A DNA stretch of 64,000 nucleotides from Pleodorina starrii (GCA_030267565.1 BRXU01000020.1:1815501-1879500), one strand, 5' to 3'; positions 49,601-60,672 are shown, counted from the first letter of the stretch. A program made the numbers and translations. The notes: a model not told the origin generated them from the sequence alone.

Positions 49601-52600
49601 ACTGCTGGACCTGCCCCCACCTGTTCAGAATGGACAAGTCGACGGGGGCGCCGCCGGACGCATTCTCACCCACGGGTACGGGGGAGTAAGGTGGGGGGGT
49701 AAGGGGGTACCCACAACGCATCGCACTCAGAATTCCGACCCTTCCCCCGCCCACACACACCCACACCCTCCCCCCTCCCCCCTCCCTCCAATCCACCCCG
49801 CGCCCGGGCCAGAACTGGGGCTTTTCCCCTTCGCTCTCCCCCACCATTTCCCCGCCCCCCCGCCCTCCATCTTCCCCCTCCCCCCTCCCCCCTGCCCCCA
49901 TGAAAATGCCCCCAAAACCCCTTTTATAACCCTAAAACTCATAATAACCCCAAGGAAATTACCCTTAACCCTGCCCCCCCAACCCGCCCCACCCCAACAC
50001 ATACACACACGCACACAAACACACGCATACACACCCACACACGCACACCCACGTGTGCACAGGCCAGAACTGGGGCTTCCCCACCTACAACTGGGAGGCC
50101 ATGGCCGCTGACGGCTACGCCTGGTGGCGCTCCCGCCTCTCCCACCTGGCGGCCTACTTCACCGCCTACCGCATAGACCACGTGCTGGGGTTCTTCCGGA
50201 TATGGGAGGTGCCGGGGGACTGCGTCACGGGTGAGGGAGGGGGGGAGGGGGAGGGGGGGGGAAGGGGGTAAGAAAGAAGATATCGCGGCGAAGGGACGGC
50301 AACGGTTGAGGGGGGGAGTGGGGGGCCAGGGGGGAGGGAGGGAGAGGAGATGATACCGAGGAGGGGAGAGGAGAGAGGTGGAGCCAAAGGGTTTGGTGGG
50401 GTGGGTGGGTGGGTGGGGCGCGGGGAAGTGGAGGAGGGAGGAGTGTGTTTCGGGGAGGGAGAGGCTGGCGGCTGCGGGCAAGGACGCTGGATAGGGCGCC
50501 GGCGGTGTCGTGTCTTCCGGTGGGGGGGGGGAGGGGGGGCGAAGGGGAGGGAAGGTGCCAACCCCCCGCCCCCGCTGCGGCATCTTAAGTGTGTTACCCC
50601 GTCCTCCCCCGCCCTCCCCCGCCCTCCCCTCTCTACCCCTCCCCCGCCCGCTCTCCCCCTCCCCCACCCCCGCCCCCGCCCTCTCTCACCCCTCCCTCCC
50701 CCTCCCCCTCAGGCCTGCTGGGCTACTTCCGCCCCTCCCGCCCCCTCACCCGGTCAGAGCTGGAGCAGCGCGGGCTGGGGGACGTAGAGCGACTCACCCG
50801 CCCCTACATCACACAGCAGGTCGGTACTGCCGTACTCTTGACCGTTAGTGTTGGTACGGCAACCCGATACCCCTTCCCCTCCCCCTCTCTCGTCCTCTCC
50901 CTCTCTCCGTGTATGCGACCCGTCTTACGTTATATGACCCTAAGCGCTGCGCGCCTCTCCCTTCTCTCTCACCCTCCTTGCAACCCTCCTTATCGCCTCC
51001 GCTCTAACCCCCTATCTTCTCCCCCCTTATCTCCTCCCCTCTCCTCCCCTCCTCGCCGTTTCATTCAACCCCCAACCCCCAACCCCTCTTTGGTTCCTTC
51101 CCTCAGCTGATCCGTCAGACGTTCGGTGCGGAGCGGGCTGAGGTGGTGGCGGCCACTTACATGCTTGAGGAGGGAAACGGAAAGTACAGGTGAGGGGGGA
51201 GGGGAGGGGGGGAGGAGGAGTGAGGGGAGGGAGGGGGTGAGGGTTGAGGAGAGGGGTGAGGGGTGAGGGCGAGAGAAGAGGGAGAGGGGGGAGGGGGGAG
51301 GGGGGAGGGAGGAGAGGAGAACGCAGTCGGGGAGGGAGCAGGAACTCCCCTGGGTGGGGGGGGGAACAACATCCCCCCCTTAACCGAGCATATCCCGACC
51401 CCCTAAAACAACCCCCAACCGCCGCCTTCCTCCTGGCCCCCCACCCCACCCCACCCCTCTTTCCTTGACCCTGGCTTATTGTATCTTTCTTGCAAATTCA
51501 CACTTCCAACCCCCCCTTCCCCCCTTGCCCTCCCCCTCCCTCCCCTCCATCCATCCCTCCGAAAGGCTGCGGCCCGCCTACGCCAGCGAGTCCGCCATCT
51601 CCTCCCTCCCCCTCCGCCCCGACTCCCCCGCCTGGCTGGTGGCCGAGGTGGAGGAGACGCGGGCGGGGCTGCTGAAGCTGAGACAGAATGTGGCGCTGCT
51701 GCCGGACCCGGAGGACCCCGACTGCTTCCATCCCAGGTGGGAGGGAAGGGGGGGGGGAGGGGAGGGGGCAGGGGGCGAAGGGGGGTGGGGGGTGGGGGGA
51801 GGGGGAGGGAGGGGTGGGGATGGGGATGGGGGCCGAAGGCAGATGCGTGCGCTGCGTGTATGTGTGTATGTGTGATCCACTCCCCCCCCCACACACACAC
51901 CATTGCACTCAACAAAACCCCTTGCGCCTGCCCCTCTCCCCCCCCTTTTCCGCCCCCCGTCCGATCCACCCTCCCCCCCCCCCCATAACAGGTTCTCTCT
52001 CATGTCTCCCACTAACCCCCATTGCACTCAACACGGGCGCCCTCCAAACCCCCCTTCCGCCCCGCCCCTCTTCCACCCCCCCACCCCCGCCCCCCCCCGT
52101 TTACGGGCTCCGGCCTATACGTGGATAACCCCCACCCCCCCCCCGGTCAGGTTCTCCCTCATGTCCACCAGCAGCTTTGCGGCCCTGCCCGCTCCCTGGA
52201 GGGCGGCGCTGAGGCACATGCACGACGACTATTACTTCAGGTGGGTGGCTGGGTGTCGGGGTGTATGTGTGGGTGTGTGTTTTGGGGGAAAGGGGCCCTT
52301 CCCCTCCCTCCCCCCGGTTCCTGGGGTGTCACGTGAGGGGAACGTGTAGCGGTCGTTTAGTACCCCCTCCCGAACCGCAACCCCACCGGGCGTTCGTGCC
52401 GTTCTTGTGCTGTCGCGCGTAACTCGTCCGTCTGGGTTGGTCTGGCGGCGACGCGGTCGCTGCGCTTTTCAGCTCGGTAAGGTTACAGGTATGTTCGGAA
52501 AGTATTGCTGGGTTCCGGGTCCGTTCGCTCACGCCGTCTCCTTCTCCGCTGCGATTTCTCTTTATACCTCCCCACAAGCCCCACCCCACAAGCCCCACCC

Positions 52601-55600
52601 CACAAGCCCCACCTCCCTCCTTTTTTCTTCCTTATCCTAATTACGACAAACCTGGAAACAACACCGCAATCCTGGAATTCCTCCCACCTCCCCTCCCACC
52701 TCTCCCCCGCCTCCTCCATACCTCTCTTCACCACCTTGAAGGAGCATATCACTCCCTGACACCCCCACCGGTCCCCCTCCCCTCCCCCTTTCTTGCAAAT
52801 TCACTCTTCAAACTCCCCCCCAAGGCGCCAAGAGGACGTGTGGCGCTCCTCCGCTCTGTCCAAGCTGCCCGCGCTGCAAGCCGCCTCAGACATGCTCGTG
52901 TGCGGGGAGGACCTGGGTTTCGTGCCCGCGTGCGTGCCGCCGGTCATGAAGGTGGGGTTGGGATTGGGGTTGGGGGCGGGTTGGGATTGGGGTGGGGTGT
53001 GTGGGGGGTTGGGGGGTGTATGGGGGGTGGGGTGTGGGGCGGGCTGGGTGGGGGGGTGGGGTTGGGGTGGGGTGGGGTGGAGGGTAGGGTGGGGTGGAGG
53101 GTAGGGGTGGGGTCTGGGGTGGGGTGGGGTGGGGGCAAAATGGGACAGGTGCTGATGTAGGCGGTGGGTGAGTACTGGTTTGCAGCGACACATAGTACCA
53201 GACATTGGAAGAGGCGTGTGTGTACATGTATATATGTCAATATGTGTATGTGTATGTGTGTGTAACTGTTACATATCTGCCGGGCCGACACTGGCCGGGG
53301 GCGCTAACCCGCCCACATACGGGAGACCGCCGAAGCACTCCTCTGCTGAGGAGGGGCGTACCACCTTGTCTGCACACTGCACCGGGAAGTGCTAACCGCT
53401 GCGCCGTAATCGTCACAGGACAGCGTCCACCTGATTGTCCATGTGCCAGCTAAGCTAGCCCCAGGCGCCTACTGTCCTCAGTCCACCGAACGCATGCTCT
53501 ACAGCTGCGTAATCTACCAGGGCACTCACACCGGTGCCATTGCCACCTCCTATATCCTTCGGAAGCCTGCCGCCGCCCGATCTTAGTTATCCAACCACCA
53601 CCTGCTATGCAGTCTGGTCCAGGCCCTATGCAGACTCATTCCTCCACCACTGCTCTGCGGCAGCGTTGTAGTCTTCATGGTGGCATCCCACTCCAGCCGC
53701 CCCGCGCACCAGAGGACACCATTGTCTCCAGACTTCGACACCCCGATCTCTTTCACCCGGGGGACCAGCGGTGGGGTACGATCCCACGTCTTCCGGTTAA
53801 GTTAGTGCCGACTCTGGGGATCGAACTCCATACCCGCCGGTTACTAACCCGGTGCTCTACCAACTTGAGCTACGCCGGTTTGTGTGTGTGTGAGGTACCA
53901 GGTACGTGTTCGGTGGTTATGGCCCCTGGGCCTGCTCCCGGTCCGCTGTCGCTGACGCCGTCTTTCCGTTCCCCCTCCCCGCAGCGGCGGCGTCTTCTTT
54001 CCCATCCACCCCCCTACATACACACACACACACACTCCGCCCCCCCCCCCAAGTTCACGGGCTCCGGCCTAAACGTAGATAACCCCCCCCCCGACCCCGA
54101 CCCCTACGTGGATAACCCACACCCCCCCACCTACCCCCCCACCCCCACCCACCCACCCCTTCATCCCATCCAGGAGCTTGGTCTGGTGGGTCTCCGCATT
54201 CAGCGCATGGCCACCGAGCCGGGTCGCGAGTTCAACAACCCCGCGGCCTACCCCTACCTCACCGTCGCATCGCCCTCCTGCCACGATGTGACGCCGCTGC
54301 GGGCGTGGTGGGTTTGGGTACAGGGGCTGGGCGGGAGTTGGGTTGGGCTGGGTACTTGGGCTGGGTACTTGGGTTGGGCTGGGTACTTGGGTTGGGCTGG
54401 GTACTTGGGTTGGGCTGGGTACTTGGGTTGGGCTGGGGTGGGCTGGGTACTTGGGTTGGGCTGGGGTGGGCTGGGTACTTGGGTTGGGCTGGGGTGGGCT
54501 GGGTACTTGGGCTGGGCTGGGGTGGGCTGGGTACTTGGGCTGGAAAGTGTAGGCACTTGAGGTTTTGTTTAGGAATGGTTTTGGGGGGGCTTTTTGGGGG
54601 ATAGGGGAGAGGGGCTGGCGGGGGGCGGCGGCGACTTTTGTTTTAGCGGTCTGCGTGGGTGGGAGGGTTTTGAGGTGGGCTGAAGGTGGGTCGGGGGTGG
54701 GTGGGTTTGAGGTGGGTGGGTTGGGGTCCACCTGCGCTGCGGGGTTTGAGGGCTCCCGGGGAGGGTGCGTTGGGGGGGTGGGTGGCAGGCTGGGTTGGGA
54801 GAGCAAGAAACGGTACTGGGGCAACCAGCAGCCCCTCTCCCCCCCGTTTCCCCCGCCAACGCCCCCGGCGCCAACGCAACCGCCGTTCCGTACTGTTGTC
54901 GTACTATGTCGTACTGTACAGGTTCGAGTCCGACCCCGACCGGGCGGAGCGGTTCTACTACCACCAGCTGGGTGGCTGCGGCCCGCCGCCGCCCACCTGT
55001 AACCCCAATGTCGTACGTGCCGTACTGCAGCAGCACATCAACTGCCAGTCCATGCTGGCGGTGTTCCCCATCCAGGTACGTACGACAGGTTTTCCTGGTA
55101 CGGCAGGTTTTTTTAGGGGAACGGGAAAGAGTTCCACAGTACTTCTGAACCCCCTTCCCTTCCCTTCCCTTCCCTTCACATGCCACGTACGACACGCGAA
55201 TGTAATAAGACTGGAATCAATCAAACTTCTTGCAGTGCCTGCGCCCAAAAGGGGTACCGGCGCAAGAGGTGCATGCAGGATGGGGTCGCTGGAGGCAATT
55301 GGGCCAATGATAATGCCATTCTGCGTCACGCGTGTGTGTGTGTGTGGTTGTGTGTGGTTGTGGCTTGTTGCCTGATCAGGACCTGATGGCGCTGTCTTCC
55401 GAGTACGCGGCCCGGCCGGCAGTTGAGGAGGTTATCAACGACCCAACCGTCTCCAAGCACTACTGGCGGTTCAGGTGTGACGCTGTGTGTGTGACTGTGT
55501 GTGTGTGTGTGTGGCGGAAGGTGTGTGTGTGGGGGGGGGGAGGGAGGGGGGGGAGGGGAGGTAAGCCCTGGGCTCGAGGCTATGACGGTCCCGTGGGGTG

Positions 55601-56259
55601 TGGGTTTGTGTGTGTGTGTTGGTTGGGGGGACGGGGAGGAGGTTTCAGCGCACGGCTCAGTGCCAGCCAAACACCCACGGGGCCGAATCCGAATCCGAAT
55701 CCCAATCCGAATCCGGATCCACAGCCGGCCCTCTTTTTTGCGGCGGCCCCCCTCCTCCTCCTGGCCCCCCTTCAGGATGCACACCACGCTTGAGACGCTG
55801 CTGGCTGACTCGGACTGGCTGGCCACCATCGCGGAAATGCTGGTGCTGGGGGAGAGGGCGCCGCCTGCCGTACTCATCAACATGAACATGAACAGCGCAG
55901 GAAGCGGCAACCACGACGCCAGCGTCGGCGTCGGCGTCAGCGGCGTCGGTGGCGGCGGCGGAAGCGGCAACCACGATGTGTACAGCAACGACGTGGGCGG
56001 GCCGCCGCCGCCGCCGCCTCCGGCGGCGGCGGCGGCGGCGGCTGCGCCGCCGCCGCTGTATCACGGGGAGAACGAGATGAGCGGGGGCTCGGCGGCGGGG
56101 GCGGGGCCGGTCGCGAATGGCTTGGCGTCGTCTTCGGCGCAGCAGCAGCCGTTGGTTCCCAACCACTACCCGCACTTGGACAACCACCTCAACCACCTCA
56201 ATCACCTCAACCAGCAGCAGCAGCAGCAGTTGCCGGATGGCGATGGGGGGCCGTACTGA
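41385..56259 (+). CDS. DPE2: 4-alpha-glucanotransferase DPE2 (disproportionating enzyme 2)
   Basis: Twenty-three exons: 41385-41624, 41720-41833, 42280-42363, 43937-44032, 44684-44783, 45031-45134, 45492-45577, 45777-45896, 46315-46492, 46706-46789, 47171-47290, 48743-48877, 49525-49675, 50063-50230, 50713-50819, 51107-51189, 51566-51736, 52151-52240, 52825-52951, 54174-54307, 54922-55075, 55380-55474, 55776-56259. Phases agree throughout (1074 residues; plant DPE2 is about 950). Two CBM20 starch-binding domains (about 10-160 and 165-285; TGGIPQLGNWQPDQM) precede a GH77 catalytic domain with the DPE2-type insertion. Catalytic markers are FTAYRIDHVLGFFRIWE (nucleophile Asp about 576), CGEDLGFVP (acid/base Glu about 772) and SPSCHD (Asp about 824). 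No transit peptide is seen, fitting a cytosolic enzyme that moves glucose from maltose to glycan. The last 130 residues are a Gly/Pro/Ala/Asn/Gln-rich tail not expected in the family. The exon 11-12 join is the least certain. Confidence 0.92.
42187..42208 (+). repeat. Decoy copy of the DPE2 exon 3 acceptor
   Basis: This 22-nt block (CCCAGGGCGGTGAGCTGGTT core) is identical to 42275..42296 at the real exon 3 start, 88 bp downstream. Decayed copies of the exon 3 end and donor (GCGGCCCTCATGGCC-type) recur at about 42469, 42735 and 42920. Confidence 0.8.
42208..42234 (+). repeat. Dispersed intronic word C
   Basis: CACATTCACTCTTCAAATCCC-type word; closer matches (CTTGCAAATTCACTCTTCAA) are at 48569..48602, 51484..51513 and 52789..52817. 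All four lie in DPE2 introns shortly before an acceptor site. Confidence 0.7.
43337..43480. repeat. Inverted repeat with GATCCA/GGATCT tracts in DPE2 intron 3
   Basis: AAGGGCGCCACACGGGG occurs at about 43345 and 43448 on plus and inverted at about 43409. Between and after them run GATCCA- or GGATCT-type hexamers (43366-43390, 43475-43500, 43575-43605); a related GAATCC tract is at 55684-55720. Confidence 0.75.
45305..45735 (+). repeat. Short tandem repeats in DPE2 introns 6 and 7
   Basis: CCCCCACCA units at about 45320-45395 and CCCCACACCCTG units at about 45645-45735, on either side of exon 7 (45492-45577). Confidence 0.85.
47880..48140 (+). other. Promoter-like and first-exon-like segment inside DPE2 intron 11
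   Basis: CATAAATAG (TATA-like, 47939) preceded by two TGACGT/ACGTCATACCGTA words, then ATG codons at 48068 and 48078 whose second frame reads MPFPSPLAWAAAATLVIF and ends at CAG/GTAAGC (48134). Intron 11 is by far the longest (1452 bp), so an inserted element or a nested gene start is possible. No further exon was found. Confidence 0.3.
49808..49828 (+). repeat. Decoy copy of the DPE2 exon 14 start
   Basis: GGCCAGAACTGGGGCTT matches the real exon 14 start at 50061-50078, about 254 bp downstream, in the preceding intron. Confidence 0.8.
51989..52010 (+). repeat. Decoy copy of the DPE2 exon 18 acceptor
   Basis: CAGGTTCTCTCTCATGTCTC versus the real CAGGTTCTCCCTCATGTCCA at 52148-52167. Confidence 0.75.
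52099..52134 (+). repeat. Dispersed intronic word B
   Basis: GGGCTCCGGCCTATACGTGG plus ATAACCCCC. Other copies lie at 28494..28524 (in the secreted-protein gene, opposite to its coding strand), 41983..42017 and 54053..54083, with a partial one at about 54104. Confidence 0.8.
52735..52760 (+). repeat. Dispersed intronic word D
   Basis: GGAGCATATCACTCCCTGA. An inverted copy (29665..29688) lies in intron 1 of the secreted-protein gene and a diverged copy at 45443..45464 in DPE2 intron 6. Confidence 0.7.
53270..53880 (-). mobile_element. tRNA-derived SINE in DPE2 intron 19
   Basis: The minus strand from 53879 to 53806 forms a 74-nt tRNA-like head: A box TAGCTCAAGTTGG, B box GTTCGATCC, and acceptor ends that mostly pair (ACCGGCG with AGTCGGC). 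The anticodon and T stems are imperfect, so it is not a working tRNA. A non-tRNA body follows to about 53270 and both sides are GT-rich. SINEs derived from tRNAs are known in Chlamydomonas. The lower boundary is approximate. Confidence 0.65.
54330..54545 (+). repeat. GGGCTGGGTACTTGGGTT tandem repeat in DPE2 intron 20
   Basis: About nine copies of an 18-bp unit, some expanded to about 29 bp by GGGTGGGCT, starting just after the exon 20 donor at 54308. Confidence 0.9.
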
Positions 56260-58483
56260 CGTGGCTGTGTGTGTGCGTGTGTGTGTGTATTGAGGGGGGG
56301 AGGAAGATGTGGGGGGGGTGCGGAGGGGTTTGGGCGAGGGAAGGCAAAAGGAGGAAGGGGAGGGGGGCGGCGGCCAGTTGGGGATGGGTACTGGGTAGAC
56401 AGGTTTTTGGACGGGGTTAGGTTAGGGAGGTTGAGGCGGCGGCGTCGCAGCTAACCGTAAGAAGGAAAGTAATGGTGGTCGGAGTGGCGGGCGGGCCCTT
56501 CCTTTGGACCTGAGCTCAAGAACAATTAAATTGCGCGTCCTGGTTCGCGGCTCATACTTGTGGTCGTACAGGTCTGGAAAATTGTCCGCCGTACGCTTCG
56601 TGTTTGACCGTCGGTAATTGTGTCTTGGTCTTGTGTCTTGGCGTCTTGGTCGCGGGTGATGGTTGCAGGGCGGTGGAGGGGGCGGGGACGCAGGAGCAGG
56701 GGCGCTGGCGCTGGCAAGAAAGAAGAAACCGCAGCGAAGGCGGGGGCGGGGTGGTTAGGGGTGGTTTTCGGTTGGTGGTTGCTCTGCTGACGTCGTGGCG
56801 TCTGGCTGTACTGCCTGCTGGCAACTGGCTGTCGCCGCTGATTTGCGCAGATTCCGTAGATTCGGAAGATGTCCGCTGATTTCCGCATAAGTTCCGCAGA
56901 TTTCCGCTTACCGCTATCGGAGTAGACAGCTGTGCCCTTGCTGTTGATGTTAATAATGATGATGGATGATGTTGATGTGCCAGAAGTCGTCCGTCCGTTC
57001 AAAAGAGCTCTGAAAGAGTCCGTAAAAGAAGGGACCTCGGAAGTAAGGGTTCTAAGTCCTAATGGTTCGACGAAAAGCGGCCATGTCATGTCGGGGCTCC
57101 GCACACGTAGCCAAGAGTCCAAAGGGGGGGCCACAGACTATGTTCAACCCCTTCTGTGCATGTGTGCGTGTGTGCTGTGTGTGGGAGGTGGGTTGGGAGG
57201 TGGGTGGGTGGGTGGGTGGGTGGGTGGGTTGCGGCACACACGCGCTGTCGCGCACCTGCTTTGCGTCTCGGTGCATTCTTTTTCAGTCCTCCGTGGGGAT
57301 GTGTGGGGGGCGTGGCGGGCTGTCGAGAGGTCAGGAGAGGAGGGGAGAAAGAGGAGGAACACAAAGATTGGGGGACTGACCGGGATTGTGGAGCGATTCT
57401 GGGTTTCGATTGGGGCAGGTCGGCGTGGACGGAGATGATGGGGTCGAGGAGCGTTCCGGCCTCCGTACCAAGGCATTTGCCGCACAGCGGGTCCAGCAGC
57501 AGCGCTGGGCCCCCCGTCTCCGCTTCGGTCCGCTTCCTTGCTGCTGCTGCTGCTGCTGCTGCTGCCGGCGGCGGCGGCGGCTGCGGAGAGGGTTCACGCG
57601 CGGATGCCTGGGCGGTTGAAATTGCTACGACAGAGCTTTTCGTGAATGGTTGGCTCGCTGGCCCCCATGTACAAAGACACCGTCTGCCGCAACGTGGGTA
57701 CGGCACCAACGTGGGTGCGACAGGGACAGGTTCCAGCAGCTCCGGGAGGCAAACGTAATGTGCAGGGTTGGGATGGCGGGAGGTGGAGCGGAGGGCAGCG
57801 AGACTGCGCCCTTCGCCAGACAGAAGTCGCTTACCCGAATTGGTGGACCCGTTGGAAGTGCTTGGCAGGGCGGCTTATTGAGTGTGGGCCATCTGGCGTG
57901 GACGCAGCCCACGCAGGCTGTCTTGAGAATTGTACGAGTACGACAGCGCCTGCCGATTTAGTCATGAGCTTACATTACGAGAGCAAGGCGCTGCAATTTG
58001 ATAAAGAAACTACGGTATTGTTGTTGGACAAACTTGCCGCTCCGTTGCACACCGTAGTTCCGCTTTTAACGTAACTTGTGCCGATTGCTTTGCAAACAGC
58101 GGGCTAAGTCGACTTGGACTTTGCTGAGAAGTTTCAGTTCTTTTGCTTAGTAGCTAGTGGTTGCCTGGTCGGCGGCCATGTCGCTGGCCGGGTCGTTCAG
58201 GAGCTGGGGCTGGGGTTTCGGCAGGTGCGGTCGAAGCTTTTGATGAACGATTGTTTTGGTAAATAACCTCTTGCAAATCAAGACGCTGTCTTCGTTTGTC
58301 ACGCTAGTGCCCGGAGGCGGCACAACGAAGGCAAAACTGCCGACATCTTCGGTCTTCACGTTGCACCCTGCAAGTCCTGGTAGTTCTTCGTCCAGTTGCT
58401 ATCCACTCCCTCACGACAAAATCGCATGCTTCCCTGACGCTGGCTCGGCCCACCCCCTTTGTCCCTCTTGTCCCCACGGCTCC
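56260..58483. other. DPE2 3' region and unresolved intergenic DNA
   Basis: A minus-strand frame at about 57420-57650 (ending AGTLLDPIISVHADL) and another at about 58270-58360 (VGSFAFVVPPPGTSV) look protein-like and could be exons of a minus-strand gene, divergent from the ORF at 58484. I could not connect them. GGGT repeats lie at 57181-57230. No TGTAA poly(A) signal for DPE2 was identified. Confidence 0.35.
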
Positions 58484-60042
58484 ATGGCTTCGCGCGTTCC
58501 CCTATCCGCCGCGAGCAGCGCAATAGGCAACGCCCTGACCGGCGCCCTTCAGGTAAGCAGAAGACGAAGCAGATGACAATTGGAATAAGGAAGCGAGGAA
58601 TTCTGCTTACACCGCTCGGGAAAAGCGGCCACCACGGCCGGGCAACGTGGGGGTCTTCGTGGCCGGCAGCAGCTGCACGCCGCTAATATCTTGAAAATCG
58701 TGTAACTCTTTTTGGCTAAACGCCAGTTACTTTTCAGTGGAAATAGCATAAATGTGGCTCAAGCCCAGCGCATAACTAAAGCTCTTTACATGAATTTTTG
58801 GTGAAACGCACGTTGCTCGCGCACAATCATATCAGGCCATGTTCCTGCCGATGTGGAAAGCCGCCACATAAGCCGGGCTTGCGCACAAGGCCAAGGCCAG
58901 GCCAGGCCGTCCCATTCTGCTCTCTCCAGGGCTCGCGCACCCCCGCCCCTTCGCTCCTTCCACGCAAGCGACGCGTCGCTTGCCGCGCATACTTTCACGC
59001 CCTCACGCTCCGCCTCCCATCAGCCCCCCCGGCCGCTTGCTCCCGGTCGTCCTCCTCGCACTCCTCCCCCTGTCCAGATTTATGTACCGCATATAACCCA
59101 AAACCCATTTCCGCCACTCCATCCGCCACACTCCTCCCGCCCACCATACACCTCCGGCCCGCCGCACTCCTCCCTCCCTCCCTCCGCCCAGGACGGGTTG
59201 CGGGGAGTGCAACGAGTGGTGGTCGTTTTGCAGCCCGGTCCCCTGGGGGCCCATTTGGGCCGCTGGGAGGCGGCCAAGCAGGCCTCAGCGGAGGAGGAGG
59301 TACGGCAGGCGGTGGCGCGATTCCAGGCGGAAGCGGCCTCGGCATCGTGGCAGTCGCCGCCGGCGGCGGAAGCGACGCGATGATGATTGCCGTACTGGCG
59401 GCGGCCGTCATGCCGGCGGTGGCGCTGGCGGCCGCCGTGTCGTCCATGGCCGCGGCGTTGTGCGGCGCGGCGGCGGCAGCGGTGGCGCTGCCATTCGCCG
59501 TCGCGGCGGCTGCGGCGGAGGCCTTTGCCGGCGCCGGCGCCGCGGCGGTGGTTGGCCTGGCGGGCGCCGGCGCGGCGGCGGCGGTCGGCGGGTCGGCGGT
59601 GTGTTACGGTTGGCAGTGGAGGCAACGCGCCGCTGCTGCTGCTGCTGCGGCGGCGGCGGCGGAGGAGGAAGAGCGCAGGTCGCGGTGGCGGCGGCGGCGC
59701 CAGAACGAGCTCCAGGAGCCGCAGCAAGATGAGGCTGGCGGAGGGCCGACTGCAGTGCGGTCCGCCACCGCCGCGGCCGCCGCCGTTGGCGGCGCGGCAG
59801 CACCGACGGCCACCGCTAGCAGCGGCGGCGGCAGTGGCGGGTTTTTTCAGTGGCCGCTGCTGCAGCTGTCTGGGGAGGCGGTGAGGGAGGCGCTTCTGAG
59901 TCCGGCGGGGGCTGCGGGCTTGGCGCTGCTGGTGGCTGTGGCTGTGCGATCTCGATCGGTCGCAGGCTGGCAGGGCGGGAGTCGCGGCGGCGGCGGCGGC
60001 GGCGGCCAGGCGATCGCGGTGCCGGCCCAGATGGGGTTCTGA
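58484..60042 (+). CDS. Hypothetical Ala-rich membrane protein, frame unresolved
   Basis: A likely first exon (58484..58552, MASRVPLSAASSAIGNALTG and ALQ) ends at a good donor (CAG/GTAAGC). An acceptor at 59191 (GCCCAG) joins it in phase to DGLRGVQRVVVVLQPGPLGA, which continues as an amphipathic helix-like stretch to a stop at 59383. From about 59330 another frame takes over and stays open to 60042: long Ala/Val/Leu hydrophobic segments (AVLAAAVMPAVALAAAV), a charged EEEERRSRWRRRR linker and a further hydrophobic segment. Either a short intron or a sequence indel near 59300-59380 is needed to link them. No family recognised. Confidence 0.35.
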
Positions 60043-60656
60043 GGCAGCAGCGGCCGGGCGGGTGGGTGAGTGGGTGGGTCGTTGCGCCGAGTGGCGCTGG
60101 TGGTGGCTGCGCTCGCCGCAGGCGGCCATGGTGTCATGTTCGCATGCAGGGCGGCGGTCGGTCGCAACGGCAGACAGGTCGTCGCCCCGGCGGTCGGGGC
60201 TGTTAAAGGTTTTTGGCGGAGTGGCGTGGCGGGGCTGGGCGGGGTTGGCGGCGCAGATGTGGGTTGCTGCACCGCATGAGGTACTGAGGCCCCGCCCCGC
60301 ATGCCCCGGAGACGGAGAGGCTGCGCCTGAGGCGGAAGTGGAGGGCTGCGGTGAATGTTGCCATTGACTCGGGTGGTGTGTCTTTTCTATTACTCGGGGC
60401 CCACCGGAGGCACATTGAACGAATGGCTGGACGGTGGTGAACAACACACCACACACTGAGCTGCGCACGTATGCTTTCATCTGTGCCGTTCGGGCGGGGG
60501 TTTAGGGGGGAAGGGGTTTAGGATTCAGCCTTTTTGACCCAAAACGCGCTCATGGGCCGTGAATGAATGAAACACTACTGATGAAGGCATCATCAAACAC
60601 CATGAGGAGACGTAGGGGACAAATGTGCAGGCGTGCGAGGCAAAAAGTCTGTAGGT
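60043..60656. other. No gene recognised
   Basis: Intergenic DNA with GGGT microsatellite at 60060 and a C/T-poor, mixed sequence up to the H2A 3' palindrome. Confidence 0.5.
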
Positions 60657-60672
60657 GGTGTTGAGAAACACC
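60657..60672 (-). terminator. Histone 3' palindrome of H2A (pair 4)
   Basis: GGTGTTGAGAAACACC, 47 nt beyond the stop. Confidence 0.9.

Noticed and set aside
53806..53879. Functional tRNA-Thr (AGT)
   Set aside because: The anticodon stem is one nucleotide short and the T stem mispairs; a SINE head explains it better.
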